This document shows, piece after piece, positions 59,383-64,000 of a DNA stretch of 64,000 bases. Position numbers and translations under genes: made by a program. The stretch is from assembly GCA_002281775.1 (NCBI GenBank), contig NCGY01000002.1, positions 310,001-374,000 on the forward strand, read 5' to 3'. The first letter of the stretch is position 1; each line of letters starts with the position of its first letter. The notes under the pieces were generated by a model, which saw nothing but the letters and a program-made list of their open reading frames with translations, made no database searches and was not told the origin of the DNA. Origin of the DNA: Hydrogenophilales bacterium 16-64-46 (GTDB lineage Bacteria; Pseudomonadota; Gammaproteobacteria; Burkholderiales; Thiobacillaceae).

Positions 59383-60642
59383 ATGCATCTTTCCGAACTC
59401 AAGCTCAAGCCCATCACAGAACTGCTCGAACTCGCGGGCACGCTCGGGCTCGACAACGCCAACCGTTTTCGCAAGCAGGAGCTGATCTTCGCCATCCTGA
59501 AAGCGCTGGCGAAGCGTGGGGAGAGTATCTACGGCGACGGCGTGCTGGAAGTGCTGCCGGACGGCTTCGGCTTCCTGAGATCGCCTGAAGCTTCCTATCT
59601 GGCGAACACCGACGACATCTACGTGTCGCCGTCGCAGATCCGCCGCTTCAACCTGCACACCGGCGACAAGATCGAAGGCGAGATTCGCACGCCCAAGGAC
59701 GGCGAGCGCTACTCGGCGATGACCAAGCTCGACAAGATCAACGGCGAGCCGCCCGAGGCCACCAAGAACAAGATCCTGTTCGAGAACCTCACGCCGCTGC
59801 ATCCCGACAAGCCGCTCAAGCTCGAACGCGACATCAAGGCCGAGGAAAACCTCACCAGCCGCATCATCGACATCGTCGCGCCCATTGGCAAAGGCCAGCG
59901 CGGGCTCCTCGTCGCGCCGCCCAAGTCCGGCAAGACCGTGATGCTGCAACACATCGCGCACGCGATCTCGTCCAACCACCCCGACGTGATGCTGTTCGTG
60001 CTCTTGATCGACGAACGCCCGGAAGAAGTCACCGAAATGAGCCGCACCGTGCGCGGTGAAGTTGTGGCCTCGACGTTTGACGAACCCGCGAGTCGGCACG
60101 TACAGGTGGCCGAAATGGTGATCGAGCGCGCCAAGCGCCTGGTCGAACACAAAAAAGACGTCGTCATCCTGCTCGACTCCATTACTCGCCTTGCGCGCGC
60201 CTACAACACCGTGCAGCCCGCGTCCGGCAAGGTGCTCACCGGCGGCGTCGATGCCAACGCCCTGCAGAAACCCAAGCGCTTCTTCGGCGCAGCCCGCAAC
60301 GTCGAAGAAGGCGGCAGCCTCACGATTCTCGCCACCGCGCTGATCGATACCGGCAGCCGCATGGACGACGTGATCTACGAAGAATTCAAGGGTACCGGCA
60401 ACCTCGAAATCCACCTCGACCGCAAGATGGCCGAGAAACGCCTCTATCCCGCCATCAACGTCAACCGCTCCGGCACCCGTCGCGAAGAACTGCTGATGCC
60501 GCACGACATCCTGCAAAAGGTGTGGGTGCTGCGCAAGTTGCTGTATCCGATGGACGATATGGAAGCGACCGAGTTTTTGATCGACAAGGTCCGCCCGGCG
60601 AAGAACAACGCCGAATTCTTCGACTCGATGCGGCGCGGCTGA
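59383..60642 (+). CDS. rho: Transcription termination factor Rho
   Basis: The 419-residue RNA-dependent ATPase has [17 protein letters not shown] at the N-terminus, the RNA-binding cold-shock-like block [14 protein letters not shown] and P-loop [12 protein letters not shown]. It also has the Walker B region [16 protein letters not shown] and the Q-loop/R-loop region. The length equals E. coli Rho. ATG 59383 is preferred; ATG 59314 would add 23 residues. The last 24 codons are repeated downstream of the stop. Confidence 0.97.
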   Translation: MHLSELKLKPITELLELAGTLGLDNANRFRKQELIFAILKALAKRGESIYGDGVLEVLPDGFGFLRSPEASYLANTDDIYVSPSQIRRFNLHTGDKIEGEIRTPKDGERYSAMTKLDKINGEPPEATKNKILFENLTPLHPDKPLKLERDIKAEENLTSRIIDIVAPIGKGQRGLLVAPPKSGKTVMLQHIAHAISSNHPDVMLFVLLIDERPEEVTEMSRTVRGEVVASTFDEPASRHVQVAEMVIERAKRLVEHKKDVVILLDSITRLARAYNTVQPASGKVLTGGVDANALQKPKRFFGAARNVEEGGSLTILATALIDTGSRMDDVIYEEFKGTGNLEIHLDRKMAEKRLYPAINVNRSGTRREELLMPHDILQKVWVLRKLLYPMDDMEATEFLIDKVRPAKNNAEFFDSMRRG

Positions 60643-60844
60643 CCGCAATTTGCGGTGTCGCTTCCCTGTCGCGCTGCTGCGGGGTCGCACGTGCCGAGGC
60701 TCCGCCCTTCGCAGCGGACATTCCCGTGACCGAATTCCTGATCGACAAGGTCCGCCCCGCCAAGAACAACGCCGAATTCTTCGACTCGATGCGACGCGGC
60801 TGACCGCCGTTTGCGGTGTCGCTTCCCTGTCGCGCTGCTGCGGG
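60567..60844 (+). repeat. Direct duplication of the rho 3' end
   Basis: Copy 1 (60567-60683) covers the last codons of rho plus 41 bases after the stop; copy 2 (60728-60844) repeats it after a 44-bp spacer (161-bp offset). Both contain the coding end [18 protein letters not shown] and both have a stop in the same position. Differences are mostly third-position changes, so the duplication is not very recent or has been altered. The 318-bp stretch 60643-60960 holds this copy and no intact gene. Confidence 0.85.
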
Positions 60845-60960
60845 AGCCGGTCAGACATTTTTAGCCCGCTGACCGGGGTTGAAGAAACTCCGCGCTGATT
60901 TCCCGGTCTGCCGTCGCAGGGTCCAGCCCGATCATTTCATTTCACCGACTGGGGTTCGCC

Positions 60961-61416
60961 ATGAAAAAATTCTTTCCCGCGCTGCTGGCCGGGGCCACGC
61001 TGCTCGCTGTGCTCTCGCAGGCCGCTATGGCGCAAGCCCCCGGCGCTATCAAGGACGGCGCGCAGATGACGCGCGAGATCGCCGCCCAGGTCCGCAATAT
61101 CAGCACCGACGAATTGCGCCGTGAAATCGCGACCAACCCGGAACTGGTGCTGATCGACATCCGCACGCCGGACGAGGTTGCCGGCATGGGTGGTGCGATC
61201 AGCGCGCCGCAGAACGTCAATATCCCGCGCGGCTGGCTGGAATTCCGCGTGACCCAGATCGCGCGCAACCGGAACACGCCCATCGTCGTCTATTGCGGCG
61301 GCAACATCCGCAGTCCGCTGGCGGCGCACACGCTGCAGCAGATGGGCTACACCAACGTCAGGAACTACGCCGACGGCTACATAGGCTGGAAACAGCGCGG
61401 CCTGCCCTCGCGGTAG
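60961..61416 (+). CDS. Periplasmic rhodanese-domain protein
   Basis: The 151-residue precursor has a signal peptide (cleaved near AAMAQA) and one rhodanese domain (about 45-150). The active-site loop is CGGNIRS with Cys112, so sulfur transfer is plausible. An RBS lies upstream (GGGGTTCGCC context, weak). It differs in the loop from the rhodanese fused to the PhnD-like protein at 13645-14808. Confidence 0.88.
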   Translation: MKKFFPALLAGATLLAVLSQAAMAQAPGAIKDGAQMTREIAAQVRNISTDELRREIATNPELVLIDIRTPDEVAGMGGAISAPQNVNIPRGWLEFRVTQIARNRNTPIVVYCGGNIRSPLAAHTLQQMGYTNVRNYADGYIGWKQRGLPSR

Positions 61417-61465
61417 ACGACTGCGGGCGGACACCGTGTCGCCTGCCACATCGCGCAAAAAGCGA

Positions 61466-61494
61466 TTGATCAGTGCCCGCCGTTCCGCTATACT
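61466..61494 (+). promoter_or_regulatory. Promoter of rpmE
   Basis: TTGATC (61466-61471) and TATACT (61489-61494) are separated by exactly 17 bp, 35 bases before the rpmE start. A Shine-Dalgarno TAAGGA is at 61518-61523. Confidence 0.75.
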
Positions 61495-61529
61495 CCTGCG
61501 TTCTCCGAATTCAACCCTAAGGAATTGCC

Positions 61530-61736
61530 ATGAAAGCCGGCATTCATCCGAACTACAAAGAAGTCGCCGTGACCTGCTCCTGCGGGAACAAGTTCACGAC
61601 CCGTTCCACGCTGGGCAAGGACGCGCTGCACGTGGAAGTCTGCGCTGCCTGCCACCCGTTCTACACCGGCAAGCAAAAGATTGTGGATACTGCCGGTCGC
61701 GTCGAGAAATTCCGTCAGCGTTATGGCATGAAGTGA
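61530..61736 (+). CDS. rpmE: 50S ribosomal protein L31, zinc-binding type
   Basis: The 68-residue protein starts [20 protein letters not shown] and keeps four Cys (16, 18, 38, 41), the zinc-binding (C+) form of L31. A perfect terminator follows within 20 bases. It is expressed as a single gene from its own promoter. Confidence 0.98.
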   Translation: MKAGIHPNYKEVAVTCSCGNKFTTRSTLGKDALHVEVCAACHPFYTGKQKIVDTAGRVEKFRQRYGMK

Positions 61737-61750
61737 TACTGCCCTGGCAA

Positions 61751-61786
61751 CCATGAAAAAAGCGGCTTCGGCCGCTTTTTTCATGG
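61751..61786. terminator. Strong bidirectional terminator between rpmE and a minus-strand gene
   Basis: CCATGAAAAAAGCGGC (61751-61766) and GCCGCTTTTTTCATGG form a perfect 16-bp stem around TTCG. It has A-run and T-run flanks inside the stem, so it can end transcripts from either side. Confidence 0.95.
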
Positions 61787-61805
61787 TCCGAGCCAGAGGA
61801 GGCAA

Positions 61806-62165
61806 TCAGGAGCCGTCCTTTTTGAACAGGTCGTCGAGCGGATTGGCCGGGGCCGGTTTTTCGTCCTTGGCCGACGGCCCGAACAGGGCATCGAGCGCAT
61901 TGCGGCTGGCCTGCGCCATGGGTGCGCCGCCGCCGCGATAGGCTTCGGGCCGGGGTACGAACCAGCCGCAGTCGTTCATGCGGGTTTTGTCGGCGACGCG
62001 TTCGGCGGCGAGTTCACGGCATTGACCGGCACGGGTGGCGTCAAAATGCCGGCACAGGCGGCACGCGTGCAGGTCGGCGCGGCAACTGGGGCACACTTCG
62101 CGCCGGCCCAGCGGTAGGGGCAGGCTGGCAAGGCTGGCCCCGCATTTCCAGCAGACGAGGCTCAT
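61806..62165 (-). CDS. Hypothetical protein with a zinc-ribbon-like N-terminus
   Basis: The 119-residue protein has an N-terminal Cys-rich part (CWKCGASL, CPSCRADLHACRLCRHFD) that probably binds zinc, then CGWFVPRPEAY, and an acidic, Pro-rich tail (PLDDLFKKDGS). No named family seen. The start at 62165 overlaps the DUF2237 stop by 4 bp. Confidence 0.75.
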   Translation of the reverse strand: MSLVCWKCGASLASLPLPLGRREVCPSCRADLHACRLCRHFDATRAGQCRELAAERVADKTRMNDCGWFVPRPEAYRGGGAPMAQASRNALDALFGPSAKDEKPAPANPLDDLFKKDGS

Positions 62166-62539
62166 GAAGACGACGCGGCGAGCGCGTGGTAGGTAAGGTC
62201 GCCCAGCGAGACGCGGCGCAGGGCGCGTTCGTGGGTGGCTTCCAGCACGACCGGCGGGGCGACGCCGGCTTCGGCCGCTTCGAGCCAGCGCGCGGCGCAC
62301 ACGCACCAGCGATCGCCCGGCTTCAAGCCGGGAAAGTCATACTCCGGCACCGGCGTGACGAGGTCGTTGCCTTGCTGGCGTGAATAGTCGAGGAAGGCCT
62401 CGGTCATCTGCGCACACACGGTGTGGCTGCCCAGGTCATGCGGGCCGGTATGGCACAGGCCGTCCCTCAGAAAGCCGGTCATCGGTGTGCGGCTGCACAC
62501 TTGCAGCGCGTCGCCAAGAACATTGCGGGCTGTGCTCAT
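62162..62539 (-). CDS. DUF2237 family protein
   Basis: The 125-residue protein starts MSTARNVLGDALQVCSRTPMTGFLRDG and ends in RWCVCAARWLEAAEAGVAPPVVLEATHERAL as consecutive parts, typical of DUF2237. The function is unknown. The start at 62539 is preferred over 62560 from family length. It is coupled to the zinc-ribbon-like gene. Confidence 0.85.
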   Translation of the reverse strand: MSTARNVLGDALQVCSRTPMTGFLRDGLCHTGPHDLGSHTVCAQMTEAFLDYSRQQGNDLVTPVPEYDFPGLKPGDRWCVCAARWLEAAEAGVAPPVVLEATHERALRRVSLGDLTYHALAASSS

Positions 62540-62643
62540 CGTTTTTCTCCATCGCGGCAATCGACAAAAAATATCACGCGCCGCGTCAGCCGCACAGGCC
62601 CGTCGACCTATGCTGTCTGCATAACGACACGAGGAGAGAGACG

Positions 62644-62964
62644 ATGACTGTACTGAGCTACACCGCCGTGACCCAGAGCGGCCGCACTTTTGATATCGAG
62701 TTTCCGCTGCATCCGCTCACCCGCTCGTCGGATGGCGTAGGCGAAGTGGTCACCGCCCTGCTGGACGCACTCAGCCGGGAAGCCAATGCCGGCAAGGGTT
62801 TGTCCGACGGCGACCTGATTCAGGCGTTGACGATGGCGCTGGCCTTGCGCGTGCAGATGAGCGGCGGCCTGCCGGCGCAGATGCGCGGGCTGATCTGCGA
62901 GCTGTACGACAGCGCGCACGCTGCGGTGCAGGCGGCGGCCAGCCAGCAGGCCGGCCACGCCTGA
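62644..62964 (+). CDS. Hypothetical protein
   Basis: The 106-residue protein starts MTVLSYTAVTQSGRTFDIEF, has no signal peptide, and its second half is Ala-rich and helical. GAGGAGAGAG precedes the start by 4 bases. No named family seen. Confidence 0.65.
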   Translation: MTVLSYTAVTQSGRTFDIEFPLHPLTRSSDGVGEVVTALLDALSREANAGKGLSDGDLIQALTMALALRVQMSGGLPAQMRGLICELYDSAHAAVQAAASQQAGHA

Positions 62965-63019
62965 ACCGCGCATCAGGGCTCAGGATCAGAAGGCGCAGCT
63001 TGCCGTAGGTCGGCAGTGC

Positions 63020-63073
63020 GGGGTTGTTGCCGCTTCAGCGGCTTACAACCCCGGCCTCCCCTTCACGGGGGCC
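63020..63073. repeat. Two adjacent GC-rich hairpins
   Basis: Stem 1 uses GGGGTTGT (63020-63027) with ACAACCCC (63045-63052), and has inner arms GCCGC/GCGGC around TTCA. Stem 2 pairs GGCCTCCCC (63053-63061) with GGGG...CC near 63067-63073. There is no T-run on either strand, so it is not a clear terminator. It lies between the genes ending at 62964 (+) and 63146 (-). Confidence 0.45.
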
Positions 63074-63145
63074 ACTTTGCCGACGTGATCGCCCTGCCGG
63101 GATGTTGGAGAGGCGCTGCCGACCACCGCCCCTGAATCGCGCAAA

Positions 63146-64000
63146 TCAGGGCTGGGAATCGAAAGCCGTCGGCGCGGGCGGGGCCAGGCTCAAGCGCCCA
63201 GCTCCGGCCGCTTCGGCGTGCACGGTTTCCACCCGGGCCAGCACGCTGGGCGCGGGATACCCGTCAGCCGGCAAACCCTGGCTGACCTGAAAGCGGCGCA
63301 GCGCGCTCTGGGTGCGCGGGCCGATCAGGCCGTCGGCCGTGCCGGCGTCGAATCCCAGTTCGTTGAGCTGGCGCTGCATGGCCTGCACCTGCGCCAAGGA
63401 GAGCGCGCCGGTTTCACCCGGGCCGGCCGCCAGCGCCGCACCGCCGGCAAGCTGCTGCGCCAGTTGCGCCACGGACAGCGCGTAGTTCACCGAGCGGTTC
63501 CAGCGCATGACCACGTCGAAATTGTCGAACACCATGAATGCCGGCCCCTGCCAGCCCTGCGGCAACACGATGGCAGCCGGCCCGGTCACCACAGGCCAAG
63601 GGCTGCCGTCGGCAGGCCGCACACCCAGCGCGTCCCAGTTGCGCACGGCCATGCGGTGGGCGAGACGCGCCTGTCGCCAGTCGAAGTTTTCCGGCAGCCG
63701 GACTTCGAGGGCAACGGGCTCTCCACTGCGCCAGCCTGCGGCCTTGAGGTAGTTGCCCGCCGAATGCATGGCGTCGGCCACCGATCCCCAGAGGTCGATG
63801 CGGTCGTCGCCGTCGCCGTCAACGGCATAGGCGCGGAAGGTGGACGGCATGAACTGCATGTGGCCCATGGCCCCGGCCCACGAGCCGTTCATGTCGAGCG
63901 CGTCCACGTGGCCGGCGTCGACGATGCGCAGGGCATCGATGAGCTGCGATTCGAAAAAGCGGCTGCGCCGGCCTTCCCAGGCCAGCGTGGCGAGCGCGAC
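63146..64000 (-). CDS. Lytic murein transglycosylase B-like protein (5' end outside the window)
   Basis: The open frame continues past 64000, so the N-terminus, including the catalytic Glu, lies outside. The visible part contains the MltB region (SWAGAMGHMQFMPSTFRAYAVDGDGD, in consecutive blocks; ALYNYLK-like AGNYLKAAGW; VMRWNRSVNYALSVAQLA) and a C-terminal peptidoglycan-binding domain (about the last 90 residues; LNELGFDAGTADGLIGPRTQSALRRFQ). It cleaves peptidoglycan in the periplasm. Confidence 0.93.
   Translation of the reverse strand, partial: VALATLAWEGRRSRFFESQLIDALRIVDAGHVDALDMNGSWAGAMGHMQFMPSTFRAYAVDGDGDDRIDLWGSVADAMHSAGNYLKAAGWRSGEPVALEVRLPENFDWRQARLAHRMAVRNWDALGVRPADGSPWPVVTGPAAIVLPQGWQGPAFMVFDNFDVVMRWNRSVNYALSVAQLAQQLAGGAALAAGPGETGALSLAQVQAMQRQLNELGFDAGTADGLIGPRTQSALRRFQVSQGLPADGYPAPSVLARVETVHAEAAGAGRLSLAPPAPTAFDSQP

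Noticed and set aside
60643..60803. Open frame ending in a second copy of the Rho C-terminus
   Set aside because: It is the duplicated rho tail read from a non-coding extension, not a gene of its own.

Overview
The window reads as a chromosomal segment of a GC-rich betaproteobacterium. The gene order def-fmt-rsmB-DUF4390-ntrY/ntrX-like-trkA-trkH, the Nudix-ThiE fusion, the AddAB-type nuclease pair and the mix of cytochrome P460, cytochrome c and rhodanese genes suggest a Thiobacillus-like or other Nitrosomonadales/Hydrogenophilales organism. That is an inference from gene content, not a measured placement. It starts inside gyrB and ends inside a lytic transglycosylase gene.

Layout. (1) 1-2145: the gyrB 3' part. 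(2) 2142-12140: a defence island directly against the gyrB stop codon. It holds a C5-cytosine methyltransferase, a Vsr nuclease on the opposite strand, then a tight operon of a MutL/MORC-like GHKL ATPase, a Z1-domain helicase-like ATPase, a PD-(D/E)XK protein and an AIPR protein, followed by a YefM/YoeB-type toxin-antitoxin pair. (3) 12178-20584: an exonuclease/GIY-YIG fusion, a phosphonate-binding-protein/rhodanese fusion, topA, smg, dprA and a LysM protein. (4) 20777-32697: a long + strand run with def, fmt, an unknown gene, rsmB, DUF4390, an NtrY-like kinase, an NtrX-like regulator with a degenerate AAA+ domain, trkA, two trkH genes and a TPR gene. (5) 32758-34618: a second restriction-modification-like cassette (C5 methyltransferase, GIY-YIG nuclease, small ORF). 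(6) 34680-40459: SelW-like, yggX, phoU, Nudix-ThiE, cytochrome P460 with an SD-sequestering hairpin, DUF815 ATPase, cytochrome c, ArsI/CadI-like. (7) 40459-47949: a SigZ-like sigma factor, a broken diiron MBL gene, a relic of a PPOX/GAF gene, a Tat-exported acetamidase/formamidase, an AraC-type regulator fused to a second complete acetamidase/formamidase, and two PPOX-type flavin-barrel genes. (8) 47959-58736: NYN nuclease, VapBC, argJ, small hypotheticals, a palindromic repeat, DUF938, AddA/AddB-like genes, ferredoxin. (9) 58917-64000: trxA, rho with its 3' end duplicated downstream, a rhodanese, rpmE, small genes and an MltB-like transglycosylase.

The observations most worth attention are the Dcm/Vsr/MORC-like/Z1/PD-(D/E)XK/AIPR island embedded behind gyrB and the AraC-acetamidase fusion beside its exported paralogue, with repeated operator-like sites and a gene relic around it. 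Also notable are the P460 leader hairpin, the partly decayed second R-M cassette and the rho 3' duplication. No tRNA, rRNA, CRISPR array or transposase gene was seen.
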